Source: Ktedonobacter robiniae (lineage in GTDB: Bacteria; Chloroflexota; Ktedonobacteria; Ktedonobacterales; Ktedonobacteraceae). From it: DNA of 64,000 nucleotides. The notes below the pieces were generated by a model. It was not told where the DNA came from. It made no database searches and saw nothing but the letters and a program-made list of their open reading frames with translations. Location: contig NZ_BNJG01000002.1 of assembly GCF_016587375.1 (NCBI RefSeq), positions 1,364,001 to 1,428,000 of the forward strand, read 5' to 3'. The translations under genes and the position numbers were made by a program. Each line of letters opens with the position of its first letter. The first letter of the stretch is position 1. Shown piece by piece: positions 53,641 to 61,105 of the stretch.

Positions 53641-53750
53641 TCCGAAAACCCTGAGCGCGCGGCCGCTGTGCCCCCGAATGGGGGTGCCACCGCTTGCCCC
53701 GAATGGGGGAGCGTTAGTCACGAGAGTGACGTTGGGTTTCGTAATAAGAT
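53641..53750. repeat. Dispersed palindromic repeat family B, copy 3 (two inner modules)
   Basis: Inverted relative to the other copies: TCCGAAAACCCTGAGCGCG ... CCCAACGTC inverted ... AATAAGAT. Two CCCCGAATGGGG modules are present in its centre. It sits between the LacI gene and the GH51 promoter. Confidence 0.85.
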
Positions 53751-53827
53751 TGAAGAACCCTGCCGCAAATAGTAGCACCTTAACTGTGCAATTGTCAACA
53801 GAAACACGTCTTGCGATGGCGCAGCTA

Positions 53828-53874
53828 TTGACAAAAGGTAAAGGGATAGAGTACGTTATTTGCAACGTTGCAAA
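53828..53874 (+). promoter_or_regulatory. Promoter and LacI-type operator of the GH51 gene
   Basis: TTGACA (53828-53833) and TACGTT (53852-53857) are 18 bp apart, followed by TTTGCAACGTTGCAAA (53859-53874). The operator is identical to the one at 52464 and stands in the same place relative to the -10. Confidence 0.85.
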
Positions 53875-53923
53875 GACGATTGCAAAGCAGCCGTGACCGT
53901 ATAGTGCTAGAAGGAGCTAGTTC

Positions 53924-55411
53924 TTGGCAAAGATACATGTTGATATGGCTCGCAGCCTTGGTACTGTCGATCGTAAGATCTTTGGAGGTTTCGTTGAGCA
54001 TTTAGGACGCTGTATATATGGGGGCATCTATGAGGAAGGCTCTCTATTGAGTGATGAGCAGGGGTTCCGCAAAGATGTCATGGCGGCGGTACGTGGTCTC
54101 CAGACTCCCGTCTTACGCTGGCCTGGTGGCAACTTTGTGAGCGGATACCACTGGACTGATGGTATTGGTCCCGTTGAGAAGCGGCCGCGCCAGTTGGAGC
54201 TAGCCTGGCATTCGGTGGAGTCTAATCGCTTCGGTACCGATGAATTTATGGAGTACTGTCGGGTACTGGGAGTTGAACCCTATCTGTGCGTCAATATGGG
54301 CTCGGGGACAATGGATGAGGCGCGGGCCTGGGTCGAGTACTGTAACGGTACCGGTGATACCTATTGGGCGAACCTGCGGCGGCAGAATGGACATGAGGAG
54401 CCATACAACGTTAAATACTGGGGCCTGGGGAACGAGATGTATGGCGACTGGCAAATAGGTCATCTCAGTCCAGAGGATTATGTCAAAAAGGCCATTGAGT
54501 TTGCCAAGGTCATGAAATGGACCGACCCGAGTATTCAACTGGTGGGTTGCGGCCAACAGGGATGGCACGCGTGGGATCGCGTTGTGATCGAGGGATTGGC
54601 TCCCTGGATAGATTACTATAGCATTCATCTGTATACCGGCAGCGCCAACCACTATAGCAATGTATTTGCGCCTGCGCTCGCCGATTTGGCGATTAAGAGC
54701 AGCCAGGCCCTCATCGAAGCTGCGCGCTTCACGCAGAAGATTAAGCATCCTATTTATATCGCATACGATGAATGGAATGTCTGGTATCGCCAGCATACAC
54801 CCGAGAGTCGGCTGGAGGAGCAATATACGCTCTCCGATGCTCTGGCTGTTAGTGTCTATCTCAATACCTTCATTCGGCATAGCGATGTGGTCAAGATGGC
54901 GAACCTGGCCCAGCTTGTGAACGTGATTGCGCCTATTTTTACCAGCCCTGAAGGCCTCTTCTTGCAAACAATTTATCATCCTCTACGCCTGTATGCTGAA
55001 CAAATGCAGGAGATTGCGCTGGATGTGCATGTCGATAGTGAGCAGATGGCCTTGACCACTGAGCAGGAGCAAGCGCCCTGGGGACAGCACTTTGCCAATC
55101 TAGGACCTTTTCAACTACTGGATGTGACCGCGACACGTGACGAGGCTGGCAAAGTACTCACCCTGGCTGTGGTCAATCGCGATAGCGAGCGGGCACACGA
55201 GACAACAATCAAACTGGCCGAAGAGGCCACCATCACTGAGTTCACAGCATATGAAGTGAACGGGCCTGAGGTCGATAGCCTGAACTCCTTCACGGAACAG
55301 GCGGTGGTTGCCGCGCAGGAGCGTGTACTGGAGGCTCCTGGGTCCGTGCGAACGCTGAGCTATACCTTTCCGGCGCATTCGTTGACCGTGTTGCGCTTGC
55401 AACTTGCGTAG
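53924..55411 (+). CDS. Alpha-L-arabinofuranosidase, GH51
   Basis: A 495-residue glycoside hydrolase with a TTG start; AAGGAG lies 7 bases upstream. The acid/base is E171 in YWGLGNEMYG and the nucleophile E283 in IAYDEWNVWYR; the start RKIFGGFVEHLGRCIYGGIY and RWPGGNFVSGYHW are family hallmarks. No signal peptide, so it acts in the cytoplasm on imported arabino-oligosaccharides. It shares its operator with the sugar ABC operon. Confidence 0.96.
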   Translation: MAKIHVDMARSLGTVDRKIFGGFVEHLGRCIYGGIYEEGSLLSDEQGFRKDVMAAVRGLQTPVLRWPGGNFVSGYHWTDGIGPVEKRPRQLELAWHSVESNRFGTDEFMEYCRVLGVEPYLCVNMGSGTMDEARAWVEYCNGTGDTYWANLRRQNGHEEPYNVKYWGLGNEMYGDWQIGHLSPEDYVKKAIEFAKVMKWTDPSIQLVGCGQQGWHAWDRVVIEGLAPWIDYYSIHLYTGSANHYSNVFAPALADLAIKSSQALIEAARFTQKIKHPIYIAYDEWNVWYRQHTPESRLEEQYTLSDALAVSVYLNTFIRHSDVVKMANLAQLVNVIAPIFTSPEGLFLQTIYHPLRLYAEQMQEIALDVHVDSEQMALTTEQEQAPWGQHFANLGPFQLLDVTATRDEAGKVLTLAVVNRDSERAHETTIKLAEEATITEFTAYEVNGPEVDSLNSFTEQAVVAAQERVLEAPGSVRTLSYTFPAHSLTVLRLQLA

Positions 55412-55444
55412 GTAGAGAGCAAAAGTGGTGAATTCACGTAGTTT

Positions 55445-55507
55445 GTAGGGTCCATGCTTGCATGGACTCTGCTCACCCGAGAAAATCCATGCAAGCATGG
55501 ACCCTAC
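55445..55507. repeat. Palindromic repeat family E, copy 3 (paired form), between convergent genes
   Basis: GTAGGGTCCATGCTTGCATG at the left is repeated inverted at the right (22-bp ends) around an ~18-bp spacer. GGTGAATTCAC lies outside both ends, inverted. It may terminate the GH51 and SDR genes. Confidence 0.75.
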
Positions 55508-55561
55508 GTGAATTCACCATTTTGTAGCTCGTTCTTTCTCTAATCAACTGTAGAAGGCGGA

Positions 55562-56311
55562 CTAGAGCGTATTGAAGAGCATACCGCCATCAGCATAGAT
55601 CTCTGATCCTACCACGAAGGAGGAGTCGGAGGACGCAAGAAACAGGGCCACCTTCGCGATTTCTTCAGGATGTCCCAACCGCTTGACTGGAGATCGTCGC
55701 GCAATCTGTTGCGTAAAAGCCGCATATGCCTCTGGTGGTAGTCCATCCAGGATTGGCGTCTCGGTAGGGCCAATGGTAATGGTGTTGACACGAATGCCAC
55801 GCTCAATCAACTCAGCAGAGAGGGATCGCGCGAGGGAGTGGATCGCGGCTTTGCTTGCCGAATAGACTGAACTGCCAGGTATCGCCATGTGGGCGTTGAT
55901 GGAACCATTGATGATTATCGATGCATTCTCGTTGAGAATCGGTAGAGCTTTCTGAATAGTGAAATAGGCTCCTTTGAAATTGGTGTTGATCACCGTGTCA
56001 AAGTCTTCTTCTGTCACTTCCTCAAGCGCTCCCTTTCTGACAATGCCCGCGTTGACAAAGAGGATATCCAATCCGCCAAATGTCGCATGTGCCTGAGCGA
56101 TCAACTGATCGATATCACTGAGCTTCGAAACATCTGAGGGAACCGCCAGCACGTTCTCTCCCAACTCTCTCGCGGCTGCTTCCAATGTTTCGCGGTTGCG
56201 CCCTGAAAGCACAACTTTTGCTCCTTGCGCGTAAAACTCTCTCGCAGTTGCCAGGCCAATTCCGCTGTTACCACCTGTCACTAACGCAACTTTTCCCTGA
56301 AGTGAACGCAT
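55562..56311 (-). CDS. SDR-family oxidoreductase
   Basis: A 249-residue classical short-chain dehydrogenase: VTGGNSGIGLATA, FVNAGIVRKG, IIINGSINAHMA, then YSASKAAIHSLARSLSAEL and the end EIYADGGMLFNTL. It is divergent from a TetR gene with two tandem operators between them, so its expression is probably controlled by that repressor. The substrate is unknown. Confidence 0.92.
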   Translation of the reverse strand: MRSLQGKVALVTGGNSGIGLATAREFYAQGAKVVLSGRNRETLEAAARELGENVLAVPSDVSKLSDIDQLIAQAHATFGGLDILFVNAGIVRKGALEEVTEEDFDTVINTNFKGAYFTIQKALPILNENASIIINGSINAHMAIPGSSVYSASKAAIHSLARSLSAELIERGIRVNTITIGPTETPILDGLPPEAYAAFTQQIARRSPVKRLGHPEEIAKVALFLASSDSSFVVGSEIYADGGMLFNTL

Positions 56312-56675
56312 AATGTTATCCTTTCGATAAAGAAGAGCGAATAGTTACATACATGCATGAGTGTGGTGCTGTTTTCTATTCCCTCTGAGAATGTTTTGTG
56401 AAATGAGCATTCTTCTCAATTTTCAAAGAGAGCAGAAAAAGAGTAAGAAGAATGCCGGTATATATTCATAATGATGACAACCTCTCTTTACGACATGACA
56501 ACTTCTCAGATATTCACTGAGGCGCCTGTCGTTAGACGACCTTAGATTTGTGTCCGCCGATTTTTTCTTATGGGAGCGCAGGAGAGTCTACCTCTCCTTT
56601 TCCCTCAATCAGGTCGCCAACGAACCAGAAGATACGAACAACTAGCTCGCAACGCCCTCCTATGGTATACTACAA
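56312..56675. other. Divergent region between the SDR and TetR genes
   Basis: About 360 bp before the tandem operators. No gene, RNA or repeat was recognised; it must contain the SDR promoter. Confidence 0.5.
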
Positions 56676-56721
56676 ACGGACGGCAATCCGTTATGAGGGC
56701 ATTATACGGACGGCAATCCGT
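56676..56721. promoter_or_regulatory. Tandem TetR operators
   Basis: ACGGACGGCAATCCGT occurs at 56676-56691 and again at 56706-56721, 30 bp apart centre to centre, so on the same DNA face. Each is a dyad ACGGA-6-TCCGT. They lie just before the TetR ribosome site. Confidence 0.8.
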
Positions 56722-56749
56722 TTTGTCAAGAGGTCAAAGGAGGATTTGA

Positions 56750-57427
56750 GTGAATCATCGACGAGAGAAGGTAACGGAGCAGAAGCAGAGGCGTGAAGAA
56801 CGCCGTGATGCCCTGGAGAACCGGCAGCAGATCCTACAAACAGCGGAGGCGCTCTTTTCCGAACGAGATATTGAGGCTGTCACGATGACGGAAATCGCCA
56901 AAGCGGCTGGCGTTGGCCAGGGAACGCTTTATCGCCATTTTGCCCATAAAGGGGAGCTTTTAGAAGCGTTGCTTTCTCCCCATTTCGAGCGCTTTCAGGA
57001 AGAGGCGATTGCTAACTTTGGATATGAGCAGGCGGATTCGCAACCATTACAGCTTGTTTATCTCTTCCTCATGCGTTTTGCGTACTTTATCGAAGAGCAC
57101 ACAGCACATCTTCAAGCCTTGTATAGAGCGTATCAGACTCAGGGACGTCGGAGTTTTTATCAGTGTGCTGGGCACCAATGGAATAAAGAACGGGTTAAAT
57201 ACTACTTGCAGAATGCTGTTGAGGTAGGCGCATGCAGTGCTGACTTGGATAGTGACTATCTTGCTGAGTCTTTGCTGGCGGTTATCCAGGTAGATCTCTA
57301 TCTCTATCAACGCCACACACTCGATTGGAGTGAAGAGCGCATTGTGAACGGTCTTGCGCAATTGCTTGAAGGTCTGGCAAAACATTCGCTTCATCTTCCG
57401 GAGCAGATGGTGGGTCGCAAGATGTGA
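56750..57427 (+). CDS. TetR-family regulator
   Basis: A 225-residue regulator with a GTG start; AAAGGAGG lies upstream. The HTH is QTAEALFSERDIEAVTMTEI followed by AKAAGVGQGTLYRHFAHKGE. The C-terminal helical domain is about 150 residues. It probably binds the two ACGGA...TCCGT operators immediately upstream, repressing itself and the divergent SDR. Confidence 0.9.
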   Translation: MNHRREKVTEQKQRREERRDALENRQQILQTAEALFSERDIEAVTMTEIAKAAGVGQGTLYRHFAHKGELLEALLSPHFERFQEEAIANFGYEQADSQPLQLVYLFLMRFAYFIEEHTAHLQALYRAYQTQGRRSFYQCAGHQWNKERVKYYLQNAVEVGACSADLDSDYLAESLLAVIQVDLYLYQRHTLDWSEERIVNGLAQLLEGLAKHSLHLPEQMVGRKM

Positions 57428-57471
57428 GTGCTGAGGAAAGGTTTCAGCGCTCACCCAATGGTATTCCTGTA

Positions 57472-57516
57472 AAGAAGGTTCGCAAGCGGGGTTGACTCCC
57501 GCTTGCGAACCTTCTT
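57472..57516. terminator. Perfect 19-bp hairpin between convergent genes
   Basis: Bases 57472-57490 pair with 57498-57516 around GTTGACT, with a short A-rich and T-rich edge. Confidence 0.75.
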
Positions 57517-57527
57517 GCTTGAAGCAT

Positions 57528-57635
57528 CTAGGCTTGAGTACGGCTAGCAGCTTTCTTCTCGCGCTGGGCTTCTTTTTTTTGCTTATTTGATTTGGGTGCA
57601 GCTTTCTGCACTTTCTTCTGTTCTTTGTTTGCCAT
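57528..57635 (-). CDS. Tiny lysine-rich protein (35 residues)
   Basis: The reading frame starts MANKEQKKVQKAAPKS and ends SRTQA. About a third of residues are Lys or Arg. AAGAAGGGAAG lies about 10 bases before the ATG. Small Lys-rich proteins of this kind occur widely; they may bind nucleic acids or ribosomes. The frame is short, but composition and ribosome site favour a real gene. The 360 bp upstream (57636-57995) hold no other gene. Confidence 0.55.
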   Translation of the reverse strand: MANKEQKKVQKAAPKSNKQKKEAQREKKAASRTQA

Positions 57636-57995
57636 GAAAAGACTTCCCTTCTTTTTCTAGAGAAAACCATACGCCGTTGCAATGGACATGCCGTCGTTCA
57701 ATGCTTTCGGAGTCTTATCTTCCTCTATCTAGTCTATCATAGGCTGTATAGAGGAAGTGTTGAGTTTGAAAACCAAAAAGAGATGCGTTTCCAACCTCAG
57801 CATGCTCAGTCAAGGCTTTTTATTCTCAATGGATCATAGTTAAGCGCACTCTTTTAAGTATATTAATTAGGGCCTTCATCTCTCCCTTTTGTCCTCATCT
57901 GATTTTATTTCTGGATCGTGTACTAATTGGTAGATGAACATTTACATACATCTATCAGATATTGTTAAGATTTTCCATATCGAGAGGTGAAAAGT

Positions 57996-58283
57996 ATGCA
58001 CTTGATTCTTGCTGCAGCACTCAACCCTGGCGGTATTATTGCGTGGATCGTTATTGGCCTGGTGGCCGGTTGGCTGGCTGGCGTGGTTATGCCAGGCAAA
58101 GGCTATGGCCTTATCGGTGACCTCGTCCTGGGTCTAGTAGGCGCTTTGCTCGGTGGCTTCATTGTTGGCCTGCTGGCGCCCGATGCAACCTTTGGTTTCT
58201 GGGGGAGCCTGCTCGTTGCTCTGATTGGTGCCTGTATCCTTGTCGCGATCTTGCACGCCGTGACAGGACGAAGAGCATTATAA
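57996..58283 (+). CDS. YeaQ/YmgE (GlsB)-family membrane protein
   Basis: A 95-residue protein with three transmembrane helices and the Gly-rich family pattern: IAWIVIGLVAGWLAGVVMPG, GDLVLGLVGALLGGF and LVALIGACILVAIL. The family is called stress-response or transglycosylase-associated, but its role is unknown. AGAGGTGAAAAGT precedes the ATG at 57996. A 33-bp perfect inverted repeat follows the stop. Confidence 0.92.
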   Translation: MHLILAAALNPGGIIAWIVIGLVAGWLAGVVMPGKGYGLIGDLVLGLVGALLGGFIVGLLAPDATFGFWGSLLVALIGACILVAILHAVTGRRAL

Positions 58284-58284
58284 A

Positions 58285-58354
58285 TAATCAAGAAGAATGA
58301 AAGAAACAGGACCCGACGGATGTCGGGTCCTGTTTCTTTCATTCTTCTTGATTA
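58285..58354. terminator. Perfect 33-bp inverted repeat, 4-nt loop
   Basis: Bases 58285-58317 pair exactly with 58322-58354. It lies two bases after the YeaQ-type stop. The following stretch 58355-58666 shows no supported gene. Confidence 0.75.
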
Positions 58355-58666
58355 ATCAGTGTGTATGTCTATTGGGCATTGTGTACAAATACGTGTCGGA
58401 AATTTCTTATCTTTCGCCTGTGTCTTCTTGTTGGAAGAGCTCTTATACTGTAGAGACAAGATGGGTTGCTTGCTTTTCTGGCTGACTTTTTAGAGACATC
58501 AGAGACATCAGAGGCATATTTCTCGACTCACCTGGCAAACACTTATCTTTTCTGTGAGAAGCGGAGAGCGTTTAAATCGCCAATGATGTCGATGGATCTC
58601 TTCCTCCTCCGCTTGAGGGATGGTCTGTATACGTGCAAACCCGTATACCGGCCATCTCTTTTTGCT

Positions 58667-58694
58667 TTGTCAACGGACCACTCAACTGGTCTGT
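58667..58694 (+). promoter_or_regulatory. Orphan TetR-type operator in a promoter-like block
   Basis: TTGTCA (58667-58672) is followed by the dyad ACGGACCA-6-TGGTCTGT (58673-58694, one mismatch), the usual layout of a self-repressed TetR gene. No TetR gene follows; only a 33-codon frame is left. Confidence 0.45.
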
Positions 58695-58747
58695 TCTCCG
58701 ATGATGCTCGCTAAAAGCGCGTATTCTATGCTCTGTAAGGGGACATC

Positions 58748-58849
58748 ATGAAGAGAACCAGGCCAACACTGTCAGTACAACAGGGGGAGCGGTCGTTGCG
58801 CGAAGGAAATCATGCTCTGTATCGACCGTGCCCGCCTCTCATTGTCTAG
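58748..58849 (+). pseudogene. Short ORF, possible truncated TetR start
   Basis: AAGGGGACATC precedes an ATG opening MKRTRPTLSVQQGERS and ending after 33 codons. The first residues resemble the N-terminus of a TetR protein, and a TetR-type operator lies upstream. The frame ends inside the 3' end of the AraC gene. Deletion of a regulator is one explanation; a chance frame is another. Confidence 0.3.
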
Positions 58850-59785
58850 AGAAAGCAAGCGTTTCTCCTCGCAGCCGTTGCACGTCGCGCATGGGAGAAA
58901 CTCCAAAGAGGCTTCTGTACTCGCGATTGAAGTGGGAGGCGTCCTGGTAGCCGACACGATAGGCCGCTCGTTGAGCATCGAGGTCTTCGCCCAGCATCAG
59001 GCGACGAGCTTCCTGGAGCCGTAACCGTTTCTGGAATTGCAAGGGACTCATTGCGGTCACGGCTTTAAAGTGGTGGTGCAACCCTGAGACGCTCATCCCC
59101 AGTTCCCGCGCGAGGTCCTCGATGTGCAGTGGCTGGTCGAAGTCCTGGCGAATACGTGCGACTGCTCTCGCAATGTCGGAGGTGTATCCTCCCATCATCG
59201 TCAGGTGGCGGAGCCGACCACCCTGCTCACCCATGAGAAGGCGATAGACGATTTCCCGTGTAATCAACGGCAGCAAGACCGGTGCTTCGGCAGGGGCATC
59301 CAGGAGTCGGACGAGCCGCACGGCAGCGTCCAACACATTTCCATCCAACAAACTGACATCAATGGCTCTCGCATCCGCCTGCTTTCTCGAAGAGGTATAC
59401 CTCGCCTCCAGCAGAACCGAACTCACAACGGTAGGAGGGAGTTCCAGGCGCAAGCTCAGGTAGGGCTGGGCTTTTGAGGCTTCCAGAACCTGGCTGATAC
59501 TGGGAAGTGCGATGGTGGTCAGCAGGTAATGCCAGGGATCATAGCGATAGCGGGTCTCGCCGAGCAGAACCTCTTTGCTACCCTGAGCAATCACGCACAC
59601 GGATGGCGTGGAAACCCCATGCAACGGCCCGAAGGCTTGGAGGCACGGGCCAGATGCAGCCCTGAGAATGGCTGGATTGCCCCATCTTCGCGGATGACCC
59701 GCGAAACGCGCTCAAGCAGCTCCTCGTGATTGGCCTGGATTCGTTGGGCTTCGCGCTCTACAGGCTTGTGGATCATAGTATTCAT
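58839..59785 (-). pseudogene. AraC-family regulator, frameshifted
   Basis: Two frames give an AraC_N plus HTH_AraC regulator of about 315 residues. The first (59785 to about 59632) has ELLERVSRVIREDGAIQPFS; the second continues LHGVSTPSVCVIAQGSKEV, then has DLARELGMSVSGLHHHFKAV and YRVGYQDASHFNREYRSLFG. The break is near 59631-59636: one base is missing in the codons for KP(F)GPLHG. The HTH half is complete. It is either a recent pseudogene or a sequencing error. It lies beside the first of two matching promoter blocks that it probably controlled. Confidence 0.85.
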
Positions 59786-59829
59786 CGGGACCTCTTCTCT
59801 TGTTGCGCGCTCTCACATCCGCAAGATTT

Positions 59830-59902
59830 GCAGAATCAGACAATCATTTGCGACAATCATTCTATCACCCAGGGCTTTGGTGCGTCTATACTATTCCCAG
59901 AC
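59830..59902 (+). promoter_or_regulatory. Conserved AraC-type promoter block, copy 1
   Basis: GCAGAAT..CAATCATTTGCGAC..TTCTAT.ACCC followed by GTCTATACTATT with -10 TATACT at 59887-59892. No consensus -35 is present, as in activator-dependent promoters. The same block recurs at 60517. It lies upstream of the CMD-like gene and divergent from the AraC gene. Confidence 0.75.
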
Positions 59903-60092
59903 AGAGCACATGGCGCTCTGCTTTTGCAGGTATGCTGGACTTTTGTTCAAGAACAGAGCAGGTGGCGAACCTGCATGGTGTACGGTCTCTCATGGCGTTC
60001 CCTCGGACAACGCAGCCATGGATCAGCACACGGCCATGAAGGTCATGGTCCCGCGAAGGTAGGACCAGCATGAATGAATGAGGAGAAAAAAG

Positions 60093-60419
60093 ATGTCTGA
60101 ATCTCAAGAACAAACGCCTGTCCAGAAGCTCATTGGCAACTTTTTGCCGAAAATGGTTTCGCTCACGGATGACGTGCTTTTTGGCGACGTCTGGGAGCGA
60201 ACGGAGCTCTCGAAACGCGAACGGAGCTTGATTACGGTTGCCGCTTTGATTGCAGGCGGAAACACCGAACAACTCTCTGGCCATCTCATGAGAGCAAAAG
60301 ACAATGGCCTGACGGAGACGGAACTCAAAGAGGTAATCACCCATCTGGCGTTCTATGCTGGTTGGCCGAAGGCCATGTCTGCCATTGCCGTAGCCAAACG
60401 CGTTTTTGGCGAGCAATAA
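60093..60419 (+). CDS. Carboxymuconolactone decarboxylase-family protein
   Basis: A 108-residue all-helical protein like the gamma-carboxymuconolactone decarboxylase fold: VWERTELSKRERSLITVAAL and GGNTEQLSGHLMRAKDNGLT, ending HLAFYAGWPKAMSAI. It lacks the CxxC of AhpD, so peroxidase action is unlikely. GAGGAGAAAAAAG precedes the ATG. It is the first gene of the plus-strand group behind the AraC-type promoter. Confidence 0.92.
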   Translation: MSESQEQTPVQKLIGNFLPKMVSLTDDVLFGDVWERTELSKRERSLITVAALIAGGNTEQLSGHLMRAKDNGLTETELKEVITHLAFYAGWPKAMSAIAVAKRVFGEQ

Positions 60420-60516
60420 GCTGGCAAGGAGAGAGAGCGGCTCTCACAGGAAAGCCCGGGTATGATTGCCTTCATTGGCCCCTCTGCTCACGGGCCACGT
60501 TGAGGGCAGAGGATGC

Positions 60517-60590
60517 GCAGAATTCGCCAATCATTTGCGACGATTCTTCTATTACCCTGTCTTTCCGGGGGTCTATACTATTTCCGGACA
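60517..60590 (+). promoter_or_regulatory. Conserved AraC-type promoter block, copy 2
   Basis: Same order of conserved pieces as copy 1 over 74 bp, including CAATCATTTGCGAC and GTCTATACTATT with -10 TATACT at 60574-60579. It lies upstream of the cupin gene, so the cupin/AKR/SDR genes have their own copy. Confidence 0.75.
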
Positions 60591-60643
60591 ACGAACATGC
60601 CTCGCTCCGTATGCATATGCAGGCATGGTGGAGGAATGAAACA

Positions 60644-61042
60644 ATGGATATCAAACGAAATGGCTCACACCCTTCTGGCAAAGGACCAGCCGACTATTTT
60701 ACTGGCACGGTCCGCATCGATTCCCCGTTTGAGGCGCCCGCTCCAGCCCGTGTGGGTGGTGCCTGTGTCACGTTCGAGCCTGGCGCTCGGACTGCTTGGC
60801 ACAGTCATCCGCTCGGCCAGACGCTGATCGTTACGGCTGGCCTCGGTCGGGTCCAACGCTGGGGGGAGCCGATCCAGGAGATTCGCCCAGGGGACGTGAT
60901 CTGGTTTGAGCCAGGTGAAAAACATTGGCACGGTGCCGCACTAACCACGGCTATGATCCATATCGCCATTGCCGAACGGCTTGATGGAAAGACCACCGAT
61001 TGGATGGAGAAGGTCAGCGACGAACACTACCACGCCGGGTAA
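60644..61042 (+). CDS. Cupin-domain protein
   Basis: A 132-residue single-domain cupin. Metal-ligand motifs are visible: WHSHPLGQTLIVTAGLGRVQ (motif 1) and PGDVIWFEPGEKHWHGAAL (motif 2). Small cupins of this type occur next to CMD-like and oxidoreductase genes. TGGAGGA lies 8 bases before the ATG at 60644; the open frame upstream crosses the promoter block and is not used. The enzymatic role is unknown. Confidence 0.92.
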   Translation: MDIKRNGSHPSGKGPADYFTGTVRIDSPFEAPAPARVGGACVTFEPGARTAWHSHPLGQTLIVTAGLGRVQRWGEPIQEIRPGDVIWFEPGEKHWHGAALTTAMIHIAIAERLDGKTTDWMEKVSDEHYHAG

Positions 61043-61105
61043 AGGGTTCAGAAGACGTGGACAGAAGCAATGAGAAAAGACAACAACCAGATGAAAGGGA
61101 AAAGA

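Noticed and set aside
57047..57682. A 211-codon minus-strand frame over the TetR end
   Set aside because: It is antisense to a clear TetR gene and crosses a terminator hairpin; only the short Lys-rich frame at 57528-57635, in another reading frame, has a ribosome site and plausible composition.
58466..58714. An 82-codon plus-strand frame
   Set aside because: No ribosome site, no recognisable pattern, and it covers a promoter/operator-like block.
60362..60643. Upstream extension of the cupin open frame
   Set aside because: The extension overlaps the CMD-like gene and the second promoter block, and the ATG at 60644 has a proper ribosome site.
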